DNA of 64,000 nucleotides from Methanobacteriaceae archaeon (GTDB taxonomy: Archaea > Methanobacteriota > Methanobacteria > Methanobacteriales > Methanobacteriaceae): NCBI GenBank assembly GCA_030016715.1, contig JASEJD010000009.1:1-64000 (forward strand), in the 5' to 3' direction. The notes under the pieces were generated by a model, which saw nothing but the letters and a program-made list of their open reading frames with translations, searched no databases and had not been told where the DNA came from. Each line of letters begins with the position of its first letter. The stretch's first letter is position 1. The translations under genes and the position numbers were made by a program. Positions 53,061 through 61,939 of the stretch are shown piece after piece.

Positions 53061-54278
53061 TTATTCATCTAATTCTTGATTGTTAATACTTACTTTAAAT
53101 ATTTCTTCAGCCTTTCTCATCACAACTTTTAATGGAACTTTAAGTTCGTTGGCTATTGATTTTGCATCTTCATATTCTGGGCTATAATTAATAATTTCAT
53201 CATTGATCATACCCACTTTAACATTAATTATTCTTGTGTAACCTTTTATTTTCAATTTAATAGGAATTAACTTCCTTTTCAAAATATTTCTATGTACATA
53301 AGGTAGAACACGCACTCCCAAAGTTCCAGTTTCTCTGAAAATAACCTCAGATAATCTATCACAATCATGTGGTTTGGATATAACTCTTAATAGATGTCCT
53401 GGCCGATTTTTTTTCATTACCGTGGATATTAAAGATACATCGAGTGCTCCCTCATTTAAAAGCCGGTCAAATACATGTCCCAATACTTCACCAGTTACAT
53501 TATCCAGATTAGTTTCTAGTATGGATATCTTATCCATGGGGATAGTGGAATCTGCCATTACTATCCTTAAAACATTAGGAATTTCCAGATCCATATCTCC
53601 AGCACCATAACCAATTTTTCGGTTTATTATCAGGGGGTAATTAGTGCAGAATTCATCTACCATATTTACTAATAAAGCTGCCCCAGTAGGAGTTGTTAAT
53701 TCAAAATCAACTGGCCCGCCCATTACTGGTACTCCCCTTAATATTTCAATTGTGGCTGGAGCCGGTATTTTTAAATTTCCGTGAACATTTTGGACTCTAC
53801 CTCCTCCTAAAGCCACTGGCAAGCTATAAATTCTTTTTGAGGGGAATCCTAAACTATGAAAACAGTAAGCTGTTCCAATTACATCAGCCACTGCATCAGC
53901 TGCACCCACCTCATGAAAGTGTATATCATTTAAATTCATGCCATGCACCTTTGATTCGGCAGTGGCTAGTGTTTTAAAAACCCTTTTAGAAAAATTAAGA
54001 ACATCTTTACTTATATTTTCATGATTGATCTTTTCTAATCTTCCAATAAGATCATTATAAGTAATTGTATCCTTATCCTTGCATTTTACCTCTGCTAAGG
54101 TTGCTGAAATTTCTGATTTTTTAGTTTTCTTTATTTTAACGGTTACATCACCAAAATAAGAACCTGAATATTCCATCAAATCGGTTGTAATATCAGGATC
54201 AGCACCTAAATCTAACATAGCCCCCAATACCATGTTTCCCGCTATTCCGGAATTTTGAGGATCAAATACAACTACCAT
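53061..54278 (-). CDS. larC: Nickel-insertion protein LarC (DUF111)
   Basis: 405 residues. LarC puts nickel into the pincer cofactor of lactate racemase in bacteria. Marks are FDPQNSGIAGNMVLGAMLDLG at the start, HFHEVGAADAVADVIG near residue 113, ELTTPTGAALL, and LETNLDNVTGEVLG. It is a single uninterrupted frame, unlike the frameshift-split gene of some lactobacilli. No larB or larE is in the window, so the archaeal role may be other nickel handling. ATG 54278 is chosen for GGGAGATTGATC just before it. Confidence 0.93.
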   Translation of the reverse strand: MVVVFDPQNSGIAGNMVLGAMLDLGADPDITTDLMEYSGSYFGDVTVKIKKTKKSEISATLAEVKCKDKDTITYNDLIGRLEKINHENISKDVLNFSKRVFKTLATAESKVHGMNLNDIHFHEVGAADAVADVIGTAYCFHSLGFPSKRIYSLPVALGGGRVQNVHGNLKIPAPATIEILRGVPVMGGPVDFELTTPTGAALLVNMVDEFCTNYPLIINRKIGYGAGDMDLEIPNVLRIVMADSTIPMDKISILETNLDNVTGEVLGHVFDRLLNEGALDVSLISTVMKKNRPGHLLRVISKPHDCDRLSEVIFRETGTLGVRVLPYVHRNILKRKLIPIKLKIKGYTRIINVKVGMINDEIINYSPEYEDAKSIANELKVPLKVVMRKAEEIFKVSINNQELDE

Positions 54279-54472
54279 GATCAATCTCCCTAAAAGATAA
54301 TTTTTTTTATATCATATTATTGAAATCTTTATATTTATTGTTAAAATTTATAAATAAATCTGAATGAATTAAAAAGGTTTTAACTCTTTATTATTAGAAA
54401 TAGTGTGTTAAATTGATTTTCTTAAAAATTAAATTAATAATCAATTTAATTAAAAAAAATTGTAGATATTTT

Positions 54473-54637
54473 TCATTCCGGAGTTTCTAATATGTGAAAA
54501 TTATAATATCTGGTGAATCCACATTCCCTGCATTTTATGGTCATTTTATACTGGTCTATGTTGACTTCATGAATAGTGGCATCTCCACAGTTATAACATT
54601 TCGAAGATTTTTTGAGGGTCCAAGGTTCAATTTTCAT
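54473..54637 (-). CDS. Small zinc-ribbon protein
   Basis: 54 residues. CYNC and CREC form one zinc ribbon (KCYNCGDATIHEV..IKCRECGFTRYYNF, in pieces). It is similar to the C-terminal ribbon of the next gene upstream (54643). ATG 54637 is chosen because GGGGAGTGATAAAA, in the end of that upstream gene, lies before it; a longer frame from 54697 has no site. The larC gene follows 194 bases downstream. Confidence 0.8.
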   Translation of the reverse strand: MKIEPWTLKKSSKCYNCGDATIHEVNIDQYKMTIKCRECGFTRYYNFHILETPE

Positions 54638-54642
54638 TTTTA

Positions 54643-55152
54643 TCACTCCCCAGGTTTTTCTGATCCTTTTACAATATAATGTCGGGTTGCTCCACAATTA
54701 GTACACCATATTTTGGCTTTGTTCATATCTATACGTATTCTCTGAGCAGTATCTTCTCCACAGTAAAAACAGGGGACTTTTTTTTCTAGGAACCATACAT
54801 CTACTTCTTTGGATTTTTTTTCTTGTCCACCGTAGTTTACAATTATCTTTCTAATTGGAATTTCAATTATGGTGTATCTATCATCTTTTAAGGCCTTATT
54901 AACTGATTCTTCAACAATGGGTATCTGTTCCTCATTTAAAACTGTGCATATCTGGACTGCATCTGTGGCATAATCTTTAATCATGGTTATGGCTGATTTA
55001 GGATCCTCTTTTATACTAAATCCTTCCCAATCTTCTGGTGACATTCCCTTATATTCTATAATGTAAAATCCAGTTATACCCGAATCTGTTAAGGCGTTCA
55101 TGGCCTTGCCCAGATTTTCTATCTCTACAAAAACCCTTAAATGGAACTTCAC
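54643..55152 (-). CDS. Zinc-ribbon protein with N-terminal ferredoxin-like domain
   Basis: 169 residues from a GTG start with AAGGTGGTAGA before it. Residues about 1-115 look like an ACT-like alpha/beta domain ([35 protein letters not shown]). The C-terminus is a zinc ribbon ([11 protein letters not shown], then [10 protein letters not shown]). Its stop is five bases before the start of the paralogous 54-residue ribbon gene, so the pair is co-transcribed. The function is unknown. Confidence 0.75.
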   Translation of the reverse strand: MKFHLRVFVEIENLGKAMNALTDSGITGFYIIEYKGMSPEDWEGFSIKEDPKSAITMIKDYATDAVQICTVLNEEQIPIVEESVNKALKDDRYTIIEIPIRKIIVNYGGQEKKSKEVDVWFLEKKVPCFYCGEDTAQRIRIDMNKAKIWCTNCGATRHYIVKGSEKPGE

Positions 55153-55450
55153 TCTACCACCTTCATTTTATTATCCTTAAAAGTAACAAGAAGTTAAAAT
55201 ACTAAGGACATGTTCTTTTATTATACTTTTATTTTAATGACTATAAAATTTTTCAGTTACCTATTAAATTATGAATTTCAGATATTATAAAACTAATTTT
55301 TATTCTAAGCAGATCATTATCAAAAAAGAGATGAAATATATTTTTTTTTAAATTTGTTTTAAAAAGATAAAAATATCTAGATCTAAAATAACTATTTACA
55401 AATAGTGATAAAATCATTATTAACTATAAAATAAATATGGGAGGATTCAA
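55153..55450. other. Divergent promoter gap
   Basis: About 300 bases, AT-rich, between divergent genes. It should hold both promoters. No distinct repeat is seen. Confidence 0.4.
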
Positions 55451-55678
55451 ATGAAATTCCGGGGTGCTTTTGGTACTTATAAAAATGGTAAAATTGAAAT
55501 TTCCAAGGAAAAAGAAAAATCAGATGAAGTTTTTGATTCCCTAGAAGAATCAGAAAAAGTGGTTGTTATCTCAACTAACCAGTTTATTAAGTGGCTTGAA
55601 GATTTAGAGGTTTCTATAAGCAATATAGAAGAATATGATAAGGAGTTAATGGGTTTAATGTTTAGAATAAAAAAGTAG
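55451..55678 (+). CDS. Small conserved-looking hypothetical protein
   Basis: 75 residues, mixed charge, no membrane helix, with an N-terminal FRGAFGTYKNGKIEI that looks like beta strands and helical rest. GGGAGGATTCAA precedes the ATG, so it is probably translated. I do not recognise the family. It lies 65 bases before the CbiS-like gene and may be part of that operon. Confidence 0.6.
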   Translation: MKFRGAFGTYKNGKIEISKEKEKSDEVFDSLEESEKVVVISTNQFIKWLEDLEVSISNIEEYDKELMGLMFRIKK

Positions 55679-55743
55679 AATAAAAATTTTAATTTATTCT
55701 ATTAATCTATAATTTTATTTTTATTCCCTTAATTGGTGATTTA

Positions 55744-56814
55744 ATGGTAAATAAGATATCTATTGAAGATTCAATAGTAAATTTTGGGCAAAATCATCTT
55801 ATTATAAGTAGAAAAGAAGGATTTGCAGTTTTAAACAATGATAAATCTAAGGACAGGTTTATGAAAGTTAAATCTATAATTAAATATGAAAAAGGTGCTG
55901 AATCTTTTAACAATATTTTGGATAAATTAAATGTTAAGGAAAATGTTACTCCCCCTTTTAGTTTATTAATTGACAATGTTGAAGTAGAAGATGTGGTAGC
56001 AGTAACCAACGATTTTGTAACCGCCATGGTAAGTTTAGAAATGGATAATATGGAATCCGATAATAAATATTCTGCAAATACATTAAGTGGTATAACTAGA
56101 CCAATTGAAAAGATAAACATTTTAATATTCATAGATAAAAAATTGAGCAAAAAATCCCTTTTAAAATTAAATATGAAAGTGGTTGAAGGTAAAGTTTTAG
56201 GATTATGGGAATTAGATGTTCGCAATAAGTTAAATGAATTATTTACCGGGAAAAGCCACGATTCAATTATAATTGCTTGTAGAGATTTTGAAGAATCCTC
56301 TGGAACCGACCTACTAGAAGTTGAAAAATTAGTAAAAACTTGTGTGAGTCAAGCAATAGTTAAGGCCCTTAGAAGTTCTGGTTATTCTGTGAACATAACA
56401 GACTTTATTAATAATGTGGGAGTAGAAATTGATGATCTGGTAGAGGCGGGTATGGATTTATGTGTAGGGGTGGAAAAAACTGAAAAAATATATCAAAAGC
56501 TTAAAAATCAAATCCTTAAATCTTTAGGAGACATTAATGTCATTACCTTAATTATGGCTGGTATTAGGGTTGAAGAAGATTATCAGAAACACCGCCTTGA
56601 AGAGGTTGATGCAGATGATGATCCTGCCTATCTTTATGCTGATGAGGTTTTAGGTATGGCTATTGCTAATCAAATTGCAGGTACAAAGGCTATGTTTAAT
56701 TTTAAAAGGTATGATGAAGAAAAACCAGGTATTATCAGTGAATTGGGACCTATGCTTGATGATGTTTTTGCTGGTTTAGTGGCAGGTTGTATGTCAAAAA
56801 TCTTTGAGGAATGA
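55744..56814 (+). CDS. cbiS: CbiS-like bifunctional cobamide enzyme (CbiZ-CobZ fusion)
   Basis: 356 residues. The N-terminal half (about 1-190, with [14 protein letters not shown] and [10 protein letters not shown]) resembles CbiZ adenosylcobinamide amidohydrolase. The C-terminal half (IADEVLGM-like [20 protein letters not shown], then [21 protein letters not shown]) is a CobZ alpha-ribazole-phosphate phosphatase of the PgpA type. Fusion of both is known as CbiS. It salvages cobinamide and supplies alpha-ribazole. GGTGATT precedes the ATG; its stop overlaps the cobS start region. Confidence 0.85.
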   Translation: MVNKISIEDSIVNFGQNHLIISRKEGFAVLNNDKSKDRFMKVKSIIKYEKGAESFNNILDKLNVKENVTPPFSLLIDNVEVEDVVAVTNDFVTAMVSLEMDNMESDNKYSANTLSGITRPIEKINILIFIDKKLSKKSLLKLNMKVVEGKVLGLWELDVRNKLNELFTGKSHDSIIIACRDFEESSGTDLLEVEKLVKTCVSQAIVKALRSSGYSVNITDFINNVGVEIDDLVEAGMDLCVGVEKTEKIYQKLKNQILKSLGDINVITLIMAGIRVEEDYQKHRLEEVDADDDPAYLYADEVLGMAIANQIAGTKAMFNFKRYDEEKPGIISELGPMLDDVFAGLVAGCMSKIFEE

Positions 56815-56816
56815 TC

Positions 56817-57584
56817 ATGATTTTAGATGGTTTGAGAGGATTATTGGGTTTATTATCCTTTTCAATTATACTGCCCCTAAATATACACACCAGCATTAAG
56901 GAAATGGCAAAGGTGACTTGGTTGTGGCCTTTACTTGGAGGTTTTATAGGAATAATTGTAGGAACATCAGGTTTTGTTGTTCTCAATATTTTTTCTATAG
57001 ACCAATTAATTACCGCGGCCATTGTTTATAGTTTTTCAATTTTATTAACTGGTTTCCACCACCTTGATGGTTTGATTGACATGGGCGATGCCCTGATGGC
57101 TCATGGTAACTTTAATAGGAAGATAGATATAATGAGAGATTCCAGAATTGGTACAGGAGGAATTGCTACCTTTTTTATTATAGCATTGATAACTGTGACA
57201 TCAATCAATACAATCAGCCCAGATTCCATATTTTTTGTTCTGTTAATATCAGAGATAGGAGCTAAGATGGGATTAATAACATGCTGCACATTTTCTAGAC
57301 CTTTTAAAAATGGAACTGGAAAGTTCTTCATAGAATCCATGAACAAAAAATTGCTTTTATTATCATTTATACTATTTTCAGTGTTAGGATTTGCAATCCT
57401 AAATTTTATGGGAGTTCTAGGAATTATTGGTGGTGCTTTAGCTGGAATAATATTAGCATTGATTTCTAGGAAGAGTTTTTACTGGACTACAGGAGATATT
57501 TTAGGTGCCTCCAATGAAATAGCGAGAATGCTATCTTTATTAATAATGACCAGTGTGGTGATACCATGGACGTTAATGTTTTAA
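56817..57584 (+). CDS. cobS: Adenosylcobinamide-GDP ribazoletransferase CobS
   Basis: 255-residue membrane enzyme that joins adenosylcobinamide-GDP and alpha-ribazole (phosphate), the last steps of cobamide synthesis. The signature GFHHLDGLIDMGDALMAHG near residue 82 and MRDSRIGTGG near 106 are complete; about seven membrane helices. ATG 56817 is chosen for GAGGA at 56806-56810; the ATG at 56811 overlaps the upstream stop. The gene overlaps trm56 by 19 bases. Confidence 0.95.
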   Translation: MILDGLRGLLGLLSFSIILPLNIHTSIKEMAKVTWLWPLLGGFIGIIVGTSGFVVLNIFSIDQLITAAIVYSFSILLTGFHHLDGLIDMGDALMAHGNFNRKIDIMRDSRIGTGGIATFFIIALITVTSINTISPDSIFFVLLISEIGAKMGLITCCTFSRPFKNGTGKFFIESMNKKLLLLSFILFSVLGFAILNFMGVLGIIGGALAGIILALISRKSFYWTTGDILGASNEIARMLSLLIMTSVVIPWTLMF

Positions 57585-58105
57585 GATTAGATCATCGAAG
57601 AAAAAGGGATGCCCGGATAACCACCCATGTATGTTTAACAGCCAGAGCCTTTGGCGCATCAAAAGCCGTATTAAGTGGGGAAAAAGATTCTAAACTAATG
57701 GAAAATGTGGAAGATGTGGTAAGAAGATGGGGTGGGAAATTTAAAATAATCTATCATAAAAACTGGGAAAATTATATGGAAGAATGGCAAAAAAGTGGTG
57801 GAGAAATTGTTCATCTAACCATGTATGGCACTCCCATCCAAGAAGCAATGCCCATTATAAAAAATTCTTATAGAGATAAACTAGTGGTTGTTGGGGGTTC
57901 CAGGGTTCCAACGAAGGTCTATAAAATAGCTGATCATAATGTTTCAGTTACTTCACAGCCACATTCCGAAGTATCATCATTGGCCGTATTTTTACACATG
58001 TTATATGAAGGAAAAGAGCTTCTATTAGATTTTGAAGACGGAGAAATGAAAATCATTCCTACTGCTAAAGGTAAAAAAGTTATAAGCCAAAAAAATGATA
58101 GATAA
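57566..58105 (+). CDS. trm56: tRNA (cytidine(56)-2'-O)-methyltransferase Trm56
   Basis: 179-residue archaeal SPOUT methyltransferase acting on C56 of the tRNA T-loop. The start LRLDHRRKRDARITTHVCLTA (in pieces) and the knot region LTMYGTPIQE..VVVGGSRVPTKVY..NVSVTSQPHSEVSSLAVFL (in pieces) match the family. GGTGATACC lies just before ATG 57566, inside the end of cobS, so it is translationally coupled to it. Confidence 0.95.
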   Translation: MDVNVLRLDHRRKRDARITTHVCLTARAFGASKAVLSGEKDSKLMENVEDVVRRWGGKFKIIYHKNWENYMEEWQKSGGEIVHLTMYGTPIQEAMPIIKNSYRDKLVVVGGSRVPTKVYKIADHNVSVTSQPHSEVSSLAVFLHMLYEGKELLLDFEDGEMKIIPTAKGKKVISQKNDR

Positions 58106-58175
58106 TAGATTAATTATAAAAAAATAAATTGATGTAATAGATTTACCTAAAAAAATAGATTAGGGATAGATAAAT

Positions 58176-59228
58176 TTAATTTCCAGTTTTTATACGAATA
58201 ATTTTATCATCATTAATTTTTGGAACTCCCCTCCCATCTCTATTACTGGTAGCAATATATAGGTAACCTTTATATTCCACCACATCTCTTATCCTACCCA
58301 GATTATTGAAAAGTTCCTCTTCACTAATGATCTTCTTTCCAGAACTATCTAAAAACAATCTTCTTAGTTGATTGCCCCTTAGACCAGTTACAAAAAGAGA
58401 ATTTTCATAAAAAGCTATACCTGATGGTGCCAATGTAAATTCATTAAAACATCTTAAGGAATTTATATATTGGTCTGTAGTGTTATCACATTGTACAATC
58501 GGCCATCCGTAGTTCCCACCTTTTTCAATTATATTTATTTCATCATTTCTAGTAGGACCGTGTTCTGAGGCGTACATCAACCCATTGGATGTGTCCCATG
58601 TTATTCCTTGAGGATTCCTATGCCCGTAGGAGTAAACGTAATTTCCAAAGGGATTATCATCGGGTATAGAACCATCCTTATTCATCCTGAGAATTTTACC
58701 TGCTAAAGAGTTTATATCTTGGGCAAGTGGTTCGTCACCGGCATCACCAGTGGCAATGTAAAGTTTTCCATCGGGTCCAAATTTGATTCGGCCTCCATTA
58801 TGTATACCCGAGCTAGGTATGTTATCCAGTAGAACTGTTTCATCAGTAAGGTTGTTATCTTTAATTTGGAACCGGGAAACCTGATTTCCATTATTTGGAG
58901 ATGTATAATATAAGTATATATACTGGTTTTCGTTATATTCAGGGTCAACAGCAAGTCCCAATAGACCAGATTCACTGATTTCTTTTACATTAATATTTCC
59001 AATATCAATTACCTGATCTCCATCCCATATTCTGACCTTTCCACCTCTTTCTGTAAATATCATCCTATCGTCTGGTAAAAATGCAATAGCCCATGGTGTG
59101 TCCAGATTAGTTATAATAACTTCGGACTGGTATCCTGACTCATCTAAGGGACTAGGTATAACCAGAAATATGAAGACGGCTGATATTATGATTGCAGCCA
59201 AAACAAAAATAATTAATTTCTTCTGCAT
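58176..59228 (-). CDS. PQQ-dependent sugar-dehydrogenase-like beta-propeller protein
   Basis: 350 residues. An N-terminal membrane anchor or signal (1-24) precedes a six-blade propeller of the glucose/sorbosone dehydrogenase type. Marks are LDTPWAIAFLPDDRMIFTER, GLLGLAVDPEY, HNGGRIKFGPDGKLYIATGDAGD (in pieces), YGHRNPQGI and SEHGPTRNDEI. The natural electron acceptor or PQQ use in a methanogen is unclear, and it may be a gained bacterial gene. The gene start is inside a 54-base tandem duplication (59200-59307). Confidence 0.88.
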   Translation of the reverse strand: MQKKLIIFVLAAIIISAVFIFLVIPSPLDESGYQSEVIITNLDTPWAIAFLPDDRMIFTERGGKVRIWDGDQVIDIGNINVKEISESGLLGLAVDPEYNENQYIYLYYTSPNNGNQVSRFQIKDNNLTDETVLLDNIPSSGIHNGGRIKFGPDGKLYIATGDAGDEPLAQDINSLAGKILRMNKDGSIPDDNPFGNYVYSYGHRNPQGITWDTSNGLMYASEHGPTRNDEINIIEKGGNYGWPIVQCDNTTDQYINSLRCFNEFTLAPSGIAFYENSLFVTGLRGNQLRRLFLDSSGKKIISEEELFNNLGRIRDVVEYKGYLYIATSNRDGRGVPKINDDKIIRIKTGN

Positions 59229-59311
59229 ATAAAACCCCTCGAATTATGTTGTGAAAACAAAAATAATTAATTTCTTCTGCATATAAAACCCCTCGAATTA
59301 TGTTGTGAAAA
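59200..59311. repeat. 54-base tandem duplication over the start of the propeller gene
   Basis: Two copies, at 59200-59253 and 59254-59307, are identical. Each contains the codons MQKKLIIFV and the ribosome binding site of the minus-strand gene. The upstream copy begins at ATG 59282 and reads MQKKLIIFVFTT then stops, so the mRNA would start with a 12-residue leader frame. Confidence 0.9.
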
Positions 59312-59522
59312 TTGTTTATTCAGATATATATTTTATTAATCCATCTATTTATAGAAAACCAGTTTTTAATACAGAATATATGAGAATCATAAAAAATGTA
59401 AAATCTAAACAAAATAAATAGTAATAGGAGTATAATTATATAAATGCTAACAGAAAAGAGTGATCTAATAACTCTCTATTAGTACTTAATAATATTCATG
59501 AATAATTCTAAACGTGATATAA
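59312..59522. other. Gap between propeller gene and upp
   Basis: About 210 AT-rich bases with the divergent promoters of the two genes. No further structure is evident. Confidence 0.4.
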
Positions 59523-60155
59523 ATGTTAAAAATTGTTGATCATATTCTGGCCCAGGAGATACTGTCTAAAATAAGGAGAAAGGGAATTGATAGTGTTAGA
59601 TTTCGAGCTGGTGTGGTTGAGATTGGACGTCTGATAAGTTACGAATTTATTAACACCATGGAAAGGGAGCCCGTGGAAGTAGAAACTCCTTTAGGATTTG
59701 CTGAGGGAATAAAAATTAAAAATATTAATGATGTGGTAGTTATAAGCATATTAAGAGCTGCTATTCCATTGGTTGATGGTATAATGAGGGTTTTTCCTGA
59801 AGCACAGTGTGGAGTGGTTGGTGCTTGGAGAGGAGATGAACCACCATTTAGAGTAAAAATGGACTATATTAAAATACCCAGTTTAGATGATAAAATAGTG
59901 ATTGTTGCTGATCCTATGTTGGCCACAGGTAATACTATGAATACTATCTTAAAGACCATAAAAAACTATGGTAAACCAAAAAGACTTGTTCTATTTAACA
60001 TAATTTCCACGGAAGAAGGAATTGCTAAAATAATTAATAATCATCCCGAAATTGAGATATATACTTGTTCCATTGAAAAAGAATTAAGTGAAGAAGGCTA
60101 CATCATACCAGGACTGGGAGATGCGGGAGATATTGCCTTTGGTAAGCCCAATTAA
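59523..60155 (+). CDS. upp: Uracil phosphoribosyltransferase
   Basis: 210-residue enzyme that makes UMP from uracil and PRPP. The PRPP loop ADPMLATGNT is at residues about 129-138, and the uracil-binding GYIIPGLGDAGDIAFG lies at the end. It is of normal length. CGTGATAT lies before the ATG. Its stop overlaps that of the convergent fumarase gene by four bases. Confidence 0.96.
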   Translation: MLKIVDHILAQEILSKIRRKGIDSVRFRAGVVEIGRLISYEFINTMEREPVEVETPLGFAEGIKIKNINDVVVISILRAAIPLVDGIMRVFPEAQCGVVGAWRGDEPPFRVKMDYIKIPSLDDKIVIVADPMLATGNTMNTILKTIKNYGKPKRLVLFNIISTEEGIAKIINNHPEIEIYTCSIEKELSEEGYIIPGLGDAGDIAFGKPN

Positions 60156-60658
60156 ATATTTTTATCATATATGGAATTTCCATGGGCCGCTGCCACTATA
60201 CCAGGAATTCCATTAACTTCTAATTGATATAGGGCCTCCATTCCCTCTTCAGGAAATGCTATTATTTTTTTTGAAAAAATTTTACTACTTAAAAGGGCTG
60301 CTACCGGGGGTGTAATGACATATACGGATTTTGCCTTATTAAGACTTTTAATAGTTTCTTGTTTAAGCTTACCTTTACCTAAATGTATTTTAACTCCATT
60401 TTGTGCCAGTGCAGGAATATTTTCCTCGATATCTTCCTTGTTACTGCTGGTTGGTGCTATTCCGGCGTCACTTACCGCAGTATGCATTATTACTGAACCT
60501 TCTAGATCTAGAATCTTATTACCTCTTTCGAGTTCCTTAACCAGTTGTGGTAATGCCGCGTCTCTGCCAGTGAATATTTCACCATATATTTCAATTTGAT
60601 CACCTATATCCAAAGATTCAATTGATTTAATGTCAACTGGTGTTTTAATTTTCTTCAT
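60152..60658 (-). CDS. fumB: Class I fumarate hydratase, beta subunit
   Basis: 168 residues. This is the C-terminal half of class I fumarase as a separate chain, as in archaea: IYGEIFTGRDAALPQL, MHTAVSDAGIAPTSS, HLGKGKL and TPPVAALLSSKI match. It holds part of the active site, with the Fe-S cluster in the alpha subunit encoded elsewhere. It serves the reductive TCA branch. TGGTGAAT precedes the ATG. Confidence 0.93.
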   Translation of the reverse strand: MKKIKTPVDIKSIESLDIGDQIEIYGEIFTGRDAALPQLVKELERGNKILDLEGSVIMHTAVSDAGIAPTSSNKEDIEENIPALAQNGVKIHLGKGKLKQETIKSLNKAKSVYVITPPVAALLSSKIFSKKIIAFPEEGMEALYQLEVNGIPGIVAAAHGNSIYDKNI

Positions 60659-60713
60659 ATATTCACCATTTAAGAGAAATTGGAGTATAATTAAAAGTTA
60701 TTCAGTTACTTAG

Positions 60714-61868
60714 TTAATAATTAACAGTTATCTGTTTCAGATCAGCTAAAAATTTATTAATATGTTCTTTATTTATGTGTGGCATTACTATAATCCTTAT
60801 AGCTCTTGGATAGGATGATATTGACACAGCCCACTCTCGATCATTCAATTTTTGTGCAAGTTCATCTATAGACATTTTTTTAGATTTAAAAGCGACTATA
60901 TTTAGTTCTGGTTCAGTTATTAATTCTAATCCTAACTCTCTTATACCATGAACTAGAGTTTTTGTAATTTCCATGCATTTTTTGGCCAAAGCCATATATC
61001 CTTCTTTTCCCATGTATTTTAGAAGTGCCCATGTAGCTGCTGCTGAAGCTCCAGAACGGGTACCTACAATAGTTGACTGTCTTTTTTCTGTTAAATAGGG
61101 AGTTTCTATACTCATAACATCTAAATATTTTTCATCTCGAAATAATATACAACCTGTGGGGATAGGTGCCAAACCCATTTTATGTGGATCAATGGTAATG
61201 GAACATACACCATCTAAGGAAAAGTCGAAATTGGGGAGATCATAATCAAGCTCCTTTAAGAAAGGTATAATAAAACCACCAAATGCAGCATCAACATGTA
61301 AATATATATTGCGTTCTTGACATAATTTAGACAGATCCTGGATTGGGTCAATCTTTCCAAGTTCAGTGGTCCCAGCAACACCTACCACTGCCACTGTTTT
61401 ATCTGATAAAAGTTCCTCTACTGAGCCTAAATCCATCTTATAATTACTATCAAGTTCCGCTTCTTTAATTTTTAAACAAAGCATATCTGATGCTTTTTTA
61501 AAGGAAAAATGAGCAGATTTAGGTACTATAATTTCCGGATTTTTTATACCAGAATAATTTCTAGCAGCCCGCATAGCCATAATATTAGCTTCAGTTCCAC
61601 CAGTAATAATATGGCCAAAAACCTTATTTAACCCTAAAAAACTTCCAATAATATCAATTGATTCATTTTCAAGCCTCTGAGTACCTGTAAATAAACCAGG
61701 ATCACCTAGATTGGATTCTAAAAACATAGAATATGCATCTCTTCCCACTTCATGAGGGCAGGTGCACATTGAACCTAATATTTTTCCAGACCGGTGGGTA
61801 AGATCTTGTTTCTGGTATCCTTGGAGTTCCTGGAATACTTCCTCTCTTGAAAGTCCCTGTTTATCCAT
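60714..61868 (-). CDS. mfnA: L-tyrosine/L-aspartate decarboxylase MfnA
   Basis: 384-residue PLP enzyme. In methanogens it makes tyramine for methanofuran, and the same protein may supply beta-alanine. The PLP lysine is K230 in TIDPHKMG; TGGTEANIMAMRAAR and HVDAAFGGFI are group II decarboxylase marks. AAGGTAGTC precedes the ATG. It lies between fumB and ppsA, all on the minus strand. Confidence 0.95.
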   Translation of the reverse strand: MDKQGLSREEVFQELQGYQKQDLTHRSGKILGSMCTCPHEVGRDAYSMFLESNLGDPGLFTGTQRLENESIDIIGSFLGLNKVFGHIITGGTEANIMAMRAARNYSGIKNPEIIVPKSAHFSFKKASDMLCLKIKEAELDSNYKMDLGSVEELLSDKTVAVVGVAGTTELGKIDPIQDLSKLCQERNIYLHVDAAFGGFIIPFLKELDYDLPNFDFSLDGVCSITIDPHKMGLAPIPTGCILFRDEKYLDVMSIETPYLTEKRQSTIVGTRSGASAAATWALLKYMGKEGYMALAKKCMEITKTLVHGIRELGLELITEPELNIVAFKSKKMSIDELAQKLNDREWAVSISSYPRAIRIIVMPHINKEHINKFLADLKQITVNY

Positions 61869-61939
61869 GTTGACTACCTTAAAAAATTAAATAATAAAAA
61901 AAAAGTATTATATGGTAATTTAAAGAATTAAAATAATAA

